Translations under genes and position numbers: made by a program | The notes under the pieces: generated by a model | Told to the model about the DNA's origin: nothing | The model's input: only the letters and a program-made list of their open reading frames with translations | Databases searched by the model: none | Shown here: piece by piece, positions 1-8,675 of the stretch | How positions within the stretch are numbered: the stretch's first letter is position 1 | Layout: the number at the start of each line of letters is the position of its first letter | Origin: Longimicrobiales bacterium | GTDB taxonomy: Bacteria; Gemmatimonadota; Gemmatimonadetes; Longimicrobiales; Gaopeijiaceae | Direction of reading: 5' to 3' | Length of the DNA: 64,000 bases | NCBI GenBank assembly: GCA_028284495.1 | Contig: JANQRP010000016.1 | Coordinates: 124,001 to 188,000, forward strand

Positions 1-137
1 GTGGTGTTCAGCAGGGCAGCGAAATCCGCGCCGGTTTCGATCCGAATGGTGACGTGTGCCTCTGGCATGCCGCTTCCCCCGAAGATGCCTAGGACGGAGG
101 CGGCCGGTCCGCCCCACTAGTGATCTAGACGGGCGCC

Positions 138-660
138 GTGTTTCGATTTCGCGGGGCGCGAGCCGACCGAAGTGCTGATGGAAGCGCGTGGGACCGCGCA
201 TCACTGGCGCCGCGCTCGAGGCGACGGGGCACCGGGTGCGGCTGCTGTCTCCGGCCGACGTGGCGGCCTACCGGGATGGCAACAAGACCGACCGGGCGGA
301 CGCGATCGCGCTGCTCGAGGCGAGCTGGAACGAGTGGATCAACGAGGTACCGGTCAAAAGGATCGAGTAGCAGGCGCTCACCGCGCGGATCGAGCGCATG
401 GAGAGCGAGCTGTCTGAAGTAGAGGTACTCCGCACCGTGCCGGGCATCGGTGTGCTCACCGCCACCGCGCTCGCAGGCTTCGTGGGTGAGCCGACGCGCT
501 TCCCGTCCGCACGTCACTTCACGTCCTACCTCGGGCTCACGCCCCGCGAGAGCTCGTCGGGCTTCAAGCGCCGGATGGGGCACATCTCGAAGCGCGGCAA
601 CACCTACGTGCGCTTCCTGCTCCTCCACGGGGCCCGCGCTGCGCGCTCGCGGCTGGACGG
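138..660 (+). pseudogene. IS110/IS1111-type transposase remnant
   Basis: One reading frame holds pieces of an IS110-family transposase: NKTDRADA near 280-305, an in-frame TAG at 368-370, then TVPGIGVLTA near 437-466, SYLGLTPRESSSG near 520-560 and KRGNTYVRFLL near 590-625. In this family the first motif belongs to the DEDD catalytic domain and the second to the helix-hairpin-helix region. The N-terminal catalytic part and a proper C-terminus are missing, so it cannot be active. It differs clearly from the second IS110-family element at 18.5 kb. Exact element ends cannot be set because this family lacks terminal inverted repeats. Confidence 0.7.
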
Positions 661-661
661 A

Positions 662-1055
662 CGAGCGCCCCCACGAGCGCCGCTTCATCACCGAGCCCCT
701 GGGCCGAGGAGGTCGCCACATCTGACGAGCTGCCCGAGACATCCGAGATGGCGCACGGTCCGACCGGCGCAGGGCGGGGCCGATACCTGAAGCCAGCACG
801 GGGTCGAGGCAACGATGGCCACCCCGCGCGACGTTCCATCATGGCCGGGGCGAACACCTCGCCCGCACACCGGGGCGAAGATACGACTGCAGTCGCGACC
901 TCCGCCGCCGCACCACCACCGCTCTTGATCCAGCAGGGGGAGGAGTCCAGATACTCTGCAGCTAGAGGACGCGAGCATCCATCGTCAACGCTCATCGCTT
1001 CGACAGCGGACCTCGCGCGATCGGCGGAACCTCGGGCCCCGGCCACGGCCGGCAC
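662..1055. other. Non-coding stretch downstream of the permease gene
   Basis: I see no supported gene here. The only notable string is a 17-nt sequence beginning TGCAGCTAGAGGACG at 957-973 that recurs exactly at 17874-17890, where it is the right edge of an attC-like site. This hints that the permease region may once have bordered a cassette end, but no L-type box or stem is visible beside it. Confidence 0.4.
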
Positions 1056-3785
1056 TCACTCGGTCCGCAGAGCCTCCGTGGGCTCGACACTCAGTGCCCT
1101 CCGGGTGGGCACCACGCAGGCAAGGAGGCAGACACTGAACATGAACGCGCCGTAGCCGAGCAGCAGCCCGACCGCCTGAAGCGTCACGCCACCCGCCAGA
1201 TCCTCGGCCATAGAGAAGCTGGAGTCGGGCAGCAACACCAGGCCGAGGAAGATCAGTAGACTCCCGGCGCCCACGCCCACTGCGACCCGTGATAGGGGCC
1301 CTCGAAAGATGTCCACGAAGATACGCCGCCGCCCGCCGCCCAAGGCCGCGCGCAGGCCGATCTCCCGGGTCCGGCGCGCGACCGTGAACGCAAGGACCGA
1401 GTAGATCCCTGAAAGCGAGAGCAGGAGTGCGATCACGGTCAGAAGGATGGTCGCGTACAGCATGAGCCGGTTGGTCGACAATTCGCCCGCGAGAACGTCG
1501 TCCGCGGCTACCAGCCCGTCGACCGTGACCGTCGGGTCGACGTCCGCGACGATCCCACGAACGACAGGTGCGAGCGTGGTCGGGTCGCCCCGCGTGCGAA
1601 TCATGAGGTGGACCCGATCCTGATCAGCCAAGTCCATTGGCAGGTAGAGACCCGCGAACGGCCCCCGCTTCGACGGCCTGCCCATGCCGAGGTCGGGAAC
1701 GATCCCGACGATGTCGTACCACTGCTCGGAGTCCCCTTCGACGGGAAATGGAGCGCGATTCAAGAACCTCACACGTCGACCGACTGCGCCACGGCCACCC
1801 AGCACGAGCTCCACGAAGCTCTCATCCACGATCGCCACCCGCTCTCCCGACGAGAGGTCCCCGGCGTCGAAGGCGCGTCCAGCCCGAATGGGAGCTCGGA
1901 GCACTTCGAAGTACGACGGCCCGATGTGGGCGACCTCGGCTTCGGGACGCTCCGCGCCCACCGCCGACGCCCTGGCCGACGGTCCCTCGTCCACTTCGAT
2001 GCGGTAGTCGGGGTGACCCGTGCGCGGAATGCGACTCACCACCGTCGCTCCGAGCACATCGGCCTCATCCACGAGTCTCCGTCGCACCTCGTCCACCGCT
2101 GCTGCGAACGAAGCTGCGATGTCCGCGCCCGCGCCCCCAGGTCCGATGGCCGTAGAGCCCCGGGTGAGCTGGACGGTCAGGTACTCCTCGGCTGCGAATC
2201 CAGCCTCGAACTGCGCCGTGTGGCGCACCTGCCAGACGTGGAAGTATACGATCGACGGCACGGCCACAGTCACGGCCACCTGAGCGACGATCACCGCGGT
2301 CCACACTCCGCCGAACTGAAGCCCCCCGGATCCCGCGGCGCTCTGCCGCAGCCGGGACGCCATCCCGCGGGTCACCTTCAATCCCGGCAGGATCCCCGCG
2401 ACTGCGGACCCAAGCACGGTCAGTCCCAGCGCGAAGAGCACCGCGCGGGGTGACAGGTGAGGATCCATCCAGAACGGGAGGCGGCCCTCGTTGAACTCCA
2501 GGAACGGCCCGACCCACCGACTCAGGGCGCCAGCGGACGCGACCAGCCCGAGGCCGGCTGCGGCTACTCCGAGCACGAGCGCCTCGAGGAACATCTGCAC
2601 GACGATGCGTCGCCGGCTTGCCCCCACGGCGCTCCGGACCAGGAGCTCACTCTCCCGGGCGGCGGCACGTGCGAAGAGCAGTAGCGCGACGTTGCCGCAC
2701 ACGAGGAGCACCAACATCACGACAAGCACACCAATCGCGCCAAAGGCCAGGAACTCACCGGCCAAGCCGCCTGAGAAGCCTTTGATGAATGGCGTCGCGC
2801 GCGGCATGAGGTGCTCATGCGACGCCGGATACCGGGCGGCCATTCGCTGACCCAGAGCCAGCAGCTCCGTGTTCGCAGCCGCGAGAGACGCGTCGGGCGA
2901 AAGCAGGCCCACGACCCGGACCGGCGGTCCCGAAAGCGGCTCAAGGCCCGCACCCTCGGTCCGCAGGGGTACCCACACGTCGTGCGAGACGGGGAACTCG
3001 AACCCTTCGGGCATTACGCCGACGACGGTCACATCTTGGCCACCGAGCCTCGCAACGCGGCCCACCACGTCAGGATCGCGACCGAAGCGCGTCCGCCACA
3101 GGTTGAAGCCGATCAGAGCCACGGGCGCTGCACCGGCGCGTTCGTCATCCTCGAGGAGCGTCCGCCCCAGCATGGGCGATGCGCCAGACACCCGAAGTCC
3201 GGCCGCTGTGATCTCGGCGACCTCAACGGGCGGGCCGTCGGCACCCTCGAACACGAGCGTCCGCCGAACGTCCCTCCATGCACCGAGCTCCTGGACGGTG
3301 CTGACGGAGGTGCGCCATTCCTCGAAGTCGAAGAGGAGTCGGCGCTCCGGGCGTAGTGACTCCGCGTCCAAGCTGTTGATCTGGACCACCCGGTCGCCGT
3401 CGGGCAGCGGGAGCGTCGGGCTGACATAGAGCGACCCGACCTCGAAGACGACGACCCCGACGAAGATCGCGAAGGCCATCGCAAGCCCACTCACGAGGGA
3501 GAGACCGGGATACTTCAGCATCATGCGGCCACCCACACGAAGGTCCGTCCCGAGTCCCGCCAATCGGGCCCGTTGGCCCGAGCTTCCCCGCGTTCGGCGG
3601 GCGCGATACCGCACGGCCGCAGAGATCACCTGCCGCGTGTACCAAACGACAGCCTTGACCCTGCCGCGCGGAACGCGGTCCGCGTAGAGCTCGTCGAGGT
3701 CGCCAACCAGTCCGTCCCGTGCCGTGCCCTCCGGCAGTACGGCTGCGAGCAGTCGCCTGAGAAACCTCGGTGGACGCGGTGTCAT
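1056..3785 (-). CDS. ADOP-type duplicated ABC-transporter permease
   Basis: 909 residues, a normal length for this family. The first ~85 residues form a soluble prefix (FLRRLLAAVLPEG...DGLVGDLDELY) typical of permeases paired with PadR regulators. A membrane segment follows near 95-117, then a periplasmic MacB-type core (SLYVSPTLPLPDGDRV...), a multi-helix FtsX domain near 345-480, a second periplasmic core, and a second FtsX domain at the C-terminus (TREIGLRAALGGGRRRI). Family members are inner-membrane proteins of MacB-like systems; the substrate is unknown and no ATPase gene is nearby. The ATG overlaps the stop of the PadR gene by 4 nt, so the two are one operon. Confidence 0.9.
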   Translation of the reverse strand: MTPRPPRFLRRLLAAVLPEGTARDGLVGDLDELYADRVPRGRVKAVVWYTRQVISAAVRYRARRTRGSSGQRARLAGLGTDLRVGGRMMLKYPGLSLVSGLAMAFAIFVGVVVFEVGSLYVSPTLPLPDGDRVVQINSLDAESLRPERRLLFDFEEWRTSVSTVQELGAWRDVRRTLVFEGADGPPVEVAEITAAGLRVSGASPMLGRTLLEDDERAGAAPVALIGFNLWRTRFGRDPDVVGRVARLGGQDVTVVGVMPEGFEFPVSHDVWVPLRTEGAGLEPLSGPPVRVVGLLSPDASLAAANTELLALGQRMAARYPASHEHLMPRATPFIKGFSGGLAGEFLAFGAIGVLVVMLVLLVCGNVALLLFARAAARESELLVRSAVGASRRRIVVQMFLEALVLGVAAAGLGLVASAGALSRWVGPFLEFNEGRLPFWMDPHLSPRAVLFALGLTVLGSAVAGILPGLKVTRGMASRLRQSAAGSGGLQFGGVWTAVIVAQVAVTVAVPSIVYFHVWQVRHTAQFEAGFAAEEYLTVQLTRGSTAIGPGGAGADIAASFAAAVDEVRRRLVDEADVLGATVVSRIPRTGHPDYRIEVDEGPSARASAVGAERPEAEVAHIGPSYFEVLRAPIRAGRAFDAGDLSSGERVAIVDESFVELVLGGRGAVGRRVRFLNRAPFPVEGDSEQWYDIVGIVPDLGMGRPSKRGPFAGLYLPMDLADQDRVHLMIRTRGDPTTLAPVVRGIVADVDPTVTVDGLVAADDVLAGELSTNRLMLYATILLTVIALLLSLSGIYSVLAFTVARRTREIGLRAALGGGRRRIFVDIFRGPLSRVAVGVGAGSLLIFLGLVLLPDSSFSMAEDLAGGVTLQAVGLLLGYGAFMFSVCLLACVVPTRRALSVEPTEALRTE

Positions 3786-4111
3786 GCGTGGTCCAACTCG
3801 TGCTCGATGCCCTGCCAGGCTCGCAGAAAGGCCTCCCGTTGTTCGGCGAGGGCCCGAATTCCGGCGGGCGTCACATCGATGAAGCGTTTGGGACGACCGC
3901 CGCGCTGTTCCGTCGGCTCCTCCAGCCGGCTCGCGATCAGCCCCTTCGCTTCCAGCCGGTCGAGTGTGACGTACAGAGCGCCACCCTGGACCTGTCGCCC
4001 GGTGCGCGCCTCCAGTTCACGGATGAGTTCGGCCCCGTAGCCGTTGTCCACCCTCAATGCGGTAGCGAGCACCAGGTGCTCGAACTCGCCCAGCGTTGCG
4101 CGTCCACCCAT
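3782..4111 (-). CDS. PadR-family transcriptional regulator
   Basis: About 109 residues. It has a winged-helix core (LGEFEHLVLATALRV, YGAELIRELEARTGRQV, GALYVTLDRLEAKGLI) and a basic wing with GGRPKRFIDVTPAG, the classic PadR pattern. I chose the ATG at 4111 because GGAGGGG lies about 5 nt upstream. Longer in-frame starts at 4150 and 4159 fall in or near the palindrome described separately. It overlaps the permease gene by 4 nt and probably represses this two-gene operon, as is common for ADOP-PadR pairs. The ligand is unknown. Confidence 0.88.
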   Translation of the reverse strand: MGGRATLGEFEHLVLATALRVDNGYGAELIRELEARTGRQVQGGALYVTLDRLEAKGLIASRLEEPTEQRGGRPKRFIDVTPAGIRALAEQREAFLRAWQGIEHELDHA

Positions 4112-4149
4112 CTCCCCTCCGATTCGGCGCAGCCCGCGGCCACGATTCA

Positions 4150-4172
4150 TGAACCCCACTTTGTAGGGTTCA
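4150..4172. promoter_or_regulatory. Candidate PadR operator, perfect 7-bp inverted repeat
   Basis: TGAACCC and GGGTTCA form perfect arms separated by 9 nt, about 40 bp upstream of the chosen PadR start. Position and symmetry fit autoregulation by a dimeric winged-helix protein. Binding by this PadR is inferred. Confidence 0.55.
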
Positions 4173-4294
4173 AACTGCGACGCCGGCCCAGCTGGCGCAA
4201 CAGTCTCAGATGGAGGATGGATCTGGCGGCCGGAGGCGCATAGAGGAAGACAGGCGAGAGGCGGGCACTGCGGCTCCGCTCGGCGGAGAGCGCG

Positions 4295-5494
4295 TCACCG
4301 CTGCGAGAGCTCCGGCAGCTCGGTCCAGGCAGCATGGTCCACCTCGAACTCGTCCCGGCTGATCCCCCAGACCCGGTCGCCGTAGAACCGCATCGGCCGG
4401 AAGCTATCGGGGAACTCCACCGTCCTGCCGACCCCCTCCGATGAGATTCGGAGCCACTCGGATCCACGTCCCATCTGACCGCTGGTCGGGTCGAATCGCT
4501 GGAGCCAGATGCTGCCCGCCTCATCGCAATCGATGTGCGCGAATTCAGGAAACACCGCCGCGAACTCGTCCGCACGGTCCTCGTAGTCTCGCTCGACCAG
4601 GCGGTAGAACTCGTCTTCATCCGGCCTGTTCGTGAACACGCGGTTCCTCAGCACCTGCGGATACACGGCGCTGAAGATCCGATCCGTTGTGACGGGAATG
4701 GCGCGTTCAGCCGGAAGATCGACGACATCGGTCGCGTCGCCCCGTGGGCTGAATCTGCGCAGCACGTGGGCGTTGGGGTCATAGAGTGCAAGAGCGCCAT
4801 CCGCGCAGACCGTCCACAGCGGGTACGGAAGGAACCGGGTGGCGCCCGGGAAACGAGTCTCGGGACTCCCGACCGTCTCGAAGGTCGACACGAGTGTCTC
4901 AGCGGGCCCCTGAGGCTCAACCCGTACCACCGAGGTCGCCCAGAGAGAGTAGATCCAGGGACTCGAGAATGAGGGGCGGGCGTAGACGACGTCCCCGTCG
5001 AGCACCCGCATCCAGATGCGTCCGCCGTTGTTCATCCAGAGCCACTCGTACGAACTGAGGTGCACCGGTTCCTCGGCGCCGGCAGCGAGATCGATCGACT
5101 CGGTCAGGTCCTCCCCGCCGTCAACGAGGCGGAGGTCGCGATAGGCCGAATCGAGAACCCAGACGCGACCTCGCGCATCGTCTCGGACAAGCGTGCTGGG
5201 CCACGAGAGTTCCCCCGGCCCCTCGCCTCGGCGATCCTGCACCTCGACGACCTCTCCGTCGGCCGACAGGTGAACCAGGAACGGGTCGGCGTTGTTGAGG
5301 ATCCAGACCGAATCGTCATCGAGCGGCATGAGGTCGACGATCGAGGTGACGCTCTCGGACGTGCCGAGGACCTGGATCTCGTTCGCGGCAACCACGATCG
5401 GAAGCGGCGGCCCAGCTTCGGGAGACTCACAACCCGACGCCGTTACCAGTCCGACGCCAAGTCCAACTGTCGCAAGCCGGGGGACGTGGATCAT
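4295..5494 (-). CDS. 6-bladed beta-propeller lipoprotein
   Basis: 399 residues with a lipoprotein signal ending in TASGC near residue 22, so it is predicted to be lipid-anchored and exported. The body carries repeated beta-propeller blades of the NHL-like '6-bladed beta-propeller' type: DDDSVWILNNADPFLVHLS, the hallmark GEGPGEL turn after blade two, RVWVLDSAYRDLRLV, and late blades such as GSIWLQRFDP and DRVWGISRDEFEVDH. Proteins of this family are common in Gemmatimonadota and Bacteroidota and their ligands are mostly unknown. It is the first of a run of paralogues here. A 70-bp attC-like site lies just upstream. Confidence 0.85.
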   Translation of the reverse strand: MIHVPRLATVGLGVGLVTASGCESPEAGPPLPIVVAANEIQVLGTSESVTSIVDLMPLDDDSVWILNNADPFLVHLSADGEVVEVQDRRGEGPGELSWPSTLVRDDARGRVWVLDSAYRDLRLVDGGEDLTESIDLAAGAEEPVHLSSYEWLWMNNGGRIWMRVLDGDVVYARPSFSSPWIYSLWATSVVRVEPQGPAETLVSTFETVGSPETRFPGATRFLPYPLWTVCADGALALYDPNAHVLRRFSPRGDATDVVDLPAERAIPVTTDRIFSAVYPQVLRNRVFTNRPDEDEFYRLVERDYEDRADEFAAVFPEFAHIDCDEAGSIWLQRFDPTSGQMGRGSEWLRISSEGVGRTVEFPDSFRPMRFYGDRVWGISRDEFEVDHAAWTELPELSQR

Positions 5495-5575
5495 CGGGGA
5501 ACCCTTGGACGAGTGGGCGGAAGCGGGTCGCCCATTGAGACGAATCCTGGCCGGTCAGGGATGCCCTGAACTCTC

Positions 5576-5645
5576 GGTCGACGTGATCGTGCTGCCGGTT
5601 GGGCCGGAGCGCCGCAGGCGCGGAGCCGGCAACATGCAGCCATCC
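5576..5645 (-). repeat. Compact attC-like site (70 bp)
   Basis: The shortest copy of the array repeat. It keeps GTGATCG, a degenerate L-type box (TGCTGCCG), the inner stem GCGCC-GCA-GGCGC and the right edge CCGGCAACATGCA, but lacks the ~80-nt middle seen in the full-length copies. Its right flank GCCATCCGAGGTCAG pairs, at 11 of 15 positions, with the complement of the flank ending at 6898. That brackets the gene at 5705-6760 as a former cassette. Confidence 0.7.
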
Positions 5646-5704
5646 GAGGTCAGCTGGCTGGTCAAGCAGAGGTGTGCTGATTCGCTGGAGCCACGTCGGA
5701 CGAT

Positions 5705-6760
5705 CTAGCGCGCTGCATCCGCAGGTCGACGCAACTCATACTCGGCAAGCGTCCACGGTTCTGGAGGCCGCCCGACAAGAACCAGGAGTCGGAGGCCTCC
5801 CGCAAGAACCTGGTCCTCCAGTGCGACATCCGAGATGACCTTGGCTCCCTCTGAATCGTACACATCGACGGTCGTCGGCCGCACATGGTACGTGTCCTGC
5901 TCCGTGGGCTCGAATCGGCCGTACTGCACGACCAGATGCCCCGTGGACATGCCGTGCAGGCCTGCGACGATACTGAAGCTTCGGGACCAGGCCCGCACCG
6001 CCTCTCGCGCATCGTCGTCTCGCGCCTGATCTACCGGGGGCGGTCCGGCTTGCACCCACGACTCCGGGGCATCCCCGATCGAATCGAGGAGCGTCCCGTC
6101 GGAGTCGAAGATCCGGACCGACGGATAGAACGAGGTATTGATCGCGATCCGGTCGCCATACACCGCTGCGTGCTCCCGCGCGTAGTAGATCCAGAACGGG
6201 ACCTCGATCACTTCTCGAGCAACCGGTCCGAAGGAAGCGAGGGAGTCGCCCCCGTATGACAAGAGCGCGAATCGATCACCACGGCTCCCGATACCCACGG
6301 CGAGCCGATCGCCGAGGTCGCCGAGCCACCATCCGTAGGCTCCAGGTACCGAAAGAGTGAGAGGGTTTCCATCGGGGAGGAAGACGGTCAGACGCGGGTT
6401 CGCGCGCTGCGCCACGAACACACGCCCATCCGTCACTTCGACCGCTGACATCGGTGAGTCCAGCTCACCCGGTCCGTCCCCGCTCCGTCCGAGCTTGCGC
6501 TCCAGGTCACCGTTCTGGTCGAAGACGCGTACCTCGTCGCCGAGGGCGTCGACCACGAGGTACCCGCCGCCCGGTCGTCGGCTGACCATCTCGATATCCG
6601 CGATCGGATCCGAGGCGTCCTCCTCGAGGGAAACGCGGGCCACCTCCTCGAACACGACGTCAAAGTCCGACGCCGCACTGGGGTCGGGGCTGGGACCTGA
6701 ACAAGCGGAGAGGGTCGAGGAGGCCAACCACATGGTCAGTCCGGTAGCGGTTGCTCTCAC
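5705..6760 (-). CDS. 6-bladed beta-propeller lipoprotein, probable cassette gene
   Basis: About 351 residues from a GTG at 6760, chosen because AAGGGAGG lies upstream and the resulting N-terminus is a lipoprotein signal ending LSAC. Blade motifs include GGGYLVVDALGDEVRVFDQNG, the GRSGDGPGEL turn and GRVFVAQRANPRLTVFLPDG, followed by a WIYYAREHAAVYGDRIAI blade. The frame stays open upstream into the neighbouring attC remnant, so a longer start would be artefactual. It sits between two attC-like sites whose facing ends still pair. Its ligand is unknown. Confidence 0.82.
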   Translation of the reverse strand: MRATATGLTMWLASSTLSACSGPSPDPSAASDFDVVFEEVARVSLEEDASDPIADIEMVSRRPGGGYLVVDALGDEVRVFDQNGDLERKLGRSGDGPGELDSPMSAVEVTDGRVFVAQRANPRLTVFLPDGNPLTLSVPGAYGWWLGDLGDRLAVGIGSRGDRFALLSYGGDSLASFGPVAREVIEVPFWIYYAREHAAVYGDRIAINTSFYPSVRIFDSDGTLLDSIGDAPESWVQAGPPPVDQARDDDAREAVRAWSRSFSIVAGLHGMSTGHLVVQYGRFEPTEQDTYHVRPTTVDVYDSEGAKVISDVALEDQVLAGGLRLLVLVGRPPEPWTLAEYELRRPADAAR

Positions 6761-6891
6761 GCGAGCCTCCCTTGGGCCGTGCGCCAACTCGGAACGAAGC
6801 AGAGGGGCCAGCCGAGAATGCTCCGAGCCCCGGCTGGGGAGCAATCGAGACTCACGACGTGGCCGAGCCCCAGCCGCCTGCCGCTGGTCTC

Positions 6892-6995
6892 GGACGACGT
6901 GTCGGGGTTGCCGAACCAGCCACCCGGCGGGTCGTATCGGACGATACGGCACAGGACATGCGAAGAGCCAGCAGAATCCGCTGCGCTGCGCGCCG
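6892..6995 (-). repeat. Decayed attC-like site, left half only
   Basis: Matches the left half of the full-length repeat: a diverged outer box, GGGGTTGCCGAACCAGCC, a GGCGGGTCGTATCGGACGATACGGCACAGG segment (positions 6928-6957) and AGAGCCAGCAGAATC. The right half with the inner hairpin is gone and the stop codon of the next gene follows at 7005. Confidence 0.65.
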
Positions 6996-7004
6996 ACGAC
7001 GGCG

Positions 7005-8258
7005 TCAGCGACCTTCGGAAACCGCTACCAGATTGCGCCGCTGCACGTGTTCGACGCCAAGTTCGTCACGGAAGACTCCGATCACGAAGCCGTCATCGAT
7101 GACCAGCGGTTCAAAGGCGACTGGCACCGAGACCAGTCTCGCGGACGACAGGTCGGCCTCGATCGCGATCCATGGACCCGCGGTGCGGGTCGGAGCGTCC
7201 ACGAGGCCGAACGTCGTTTGCGCCCGAAGTGGTCCGATCCATACACCACCCCGCAGGGTCGGTCTAAGGTCGGAAAAGCGAACCGGCGAGCTGCCCGAGG
7301 GCACCGAAGCCAATGCACTCCGCACTGCAGCTCGTTGCTGCACATCGAGAGTGGACACGAGGTCGTCGAGTACCTGGTTCCCCTGCGACTCGACAGTGGT
7401 CGACGGATCGACCGGCCACCGCGCAATTGCAATGGCAGCGCCGCGCTCGTTCCTCAGCGTGACTTCCGCTTGGTGGCTGTCGGCAGTCCACACCTGGTCT
7501 CCCGCCGTCACCAGATAGGGCATGCCGGGCACGAGCGGAGTCCCACTACCGGCCTCACCTCGAAACGTCTCGATTCCCCTCAACTCTGCCACAGTGTCGA
7601 CTGCGGTTGGGGACACCCTCATGAGGTAGGCGGCACCGCGAAACATCCCGGGGGCTTCGGTCGGTGAGAACGTTTCCGCGGAGAGAATCAGGTAGCTCTC
7701 ACCCGAGGGGGCCCACCCACGTACCGCCCCCACGGCGGACGGGAGGTCGACAGACTCAAGCGATGAGGACCCGGTCGGGGTGAAGCCGACACTCAACACC
7801 CGTCTTCGACCGACGTCGAGCACCCATACATCACCGCTCGTCACAGCAAGCCCGTAAAGCCGGGCGACCTCGTCTGGTCCATCGCCGTGACCGCCAATCG
7901 AGACCCAGTCTCCATCCGGGTCGCCAACGTGGATCAGGCCCGTAGACCCTTCAGCTATGGCCAGCCGCCCATCTGCAAGTGTGGCCAGGCCCACGATGTC
8001 GGACAGTGGGTGCCGCTGAGCCTCCCGGCCCAATTCACGGATCGACCAGATGGGTTCAGCAAGGCTCCATCGACCCGCCGCTGCAGTATCAAACACGACG
8101 ATGTCGATGCCGCTGGAATCACGCGCCGTAACAGGATCCGCACCGGGCGGCTCGCCCCCGCATCCGAACACCGCGACCACGCCAGCCAAGAGAAGCACTC
8201 GAGGTCCGATCGGCCGGGAACGCTGAGGCACAGGCGCATCTCCAGTTGAGTCGTGCAC
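7005..8258 (-). CDS. 6-bladed beta-propeller lipoprotein
   Basis: 417 residues. The N-terminus has arginines, a hydrophobic stretch and a lipobox AVFGC near residue 33, predicting an exported lipoprotein. Propeller features include DIVGLATLADGRLAIAEG, the GGHGDGPDEV turn (a variant of the family's GxGPGE), DVWVLDVGRRRVLSV and a late blade with GGVWIGPLRAQTTFG. It ends in EHVQRRNLVAVSEGR, like the closing strand of its paralogues. It is flanked by decayed attC-like sites on both sides. Function beyond propeller fold is unknown. Confidence 0.8.
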   Translation of the reverse strand: MHDSTGDAPVPQRSRPIGPRVLLLAGVVAVFGCGGEPPGADPVTARDSSGIDIVVFDTAAAGRWSLAEPIWSIRELGREAQRHPLSDIVGLATLADGRLAIAEGSTGLIHVGDPDGDWVSIGGHGDGPDEVARLYGLAVTSGDVWVLDVGRRRVLSVGFTPTGSSSLESVDLPSAVGAVRGWAPSGESYLILSAETFSPTEAPGMFRGAAYLMRVSPTAVDTVAELRGIETFRGEAGSGTPLVPGMPYLVTAGDQVWTADSHQAEVTLRNERGAAIAIARWPVDPSTTVESQGNQVLDDLVSTLDVQQRAAVRSALASVPSGSSPVRFSDLRPTLRGGVWIGPLRAQTTFGLVDAPTRTAGPWIAIEADLSSARLVSVPVAFEPLVIDDGFVIGVFRDELGVEHVQRRNLVAVSEGR

Positions 8259-8352
8259 ACCGCCGCTTGCTACCTAGAGGGACGGTCCCATGCACCAGTT
8301 CGTTGCAGACCCGAGGCACCACGCAGTCGTAGCGGATGCGGTCTCGCGCGGC

Positions 8353-8490
8353 CGCCAACGTGATGGGGTCGCCGACGCGGCCCACCTGCTCCGGGGGGTC
8401 CGGACCGTATCGCACGAGCTAACCGAAACGCCACACGAATGCAGTTCGGTCATGGGCCGGCTGGGTCGGAGAGGGCTGGGGGCACGGAGA
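8353..8490 (-). repeat. Decayed attC-like site
   Basis: Left part reads CCAACGTGATGGGGTCGCCG with the downstream segment GGACCGTATCGCACGAGCTAACCGAAACGCCACACG (8402-8437); the right part is recognisable only as GGCCGGCTGGGTCGGAG near 8455-8472. The inner GCGCC hairpin and right outer box are no longer clear. It separates two divergently oriented propeller genes. Confidence 0.6.
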
Positions 8491-8675
8491 CCCCATGCCA
8501 GCTTGGGTTGTGGGAGGTACGACTGCCCGTACCTGCGAGACGGAGAAGTACACCGTGGCGGACGTACATGCGGCCGCACGGGCCAAGGCCGACGATCCGT
8601 TGCGCGTTCGGGCGACAAGGGCGCACGATAGCCGCACTCGTCGCCCATACGCCCACCTCCGCAGGGGAGGTCTTG

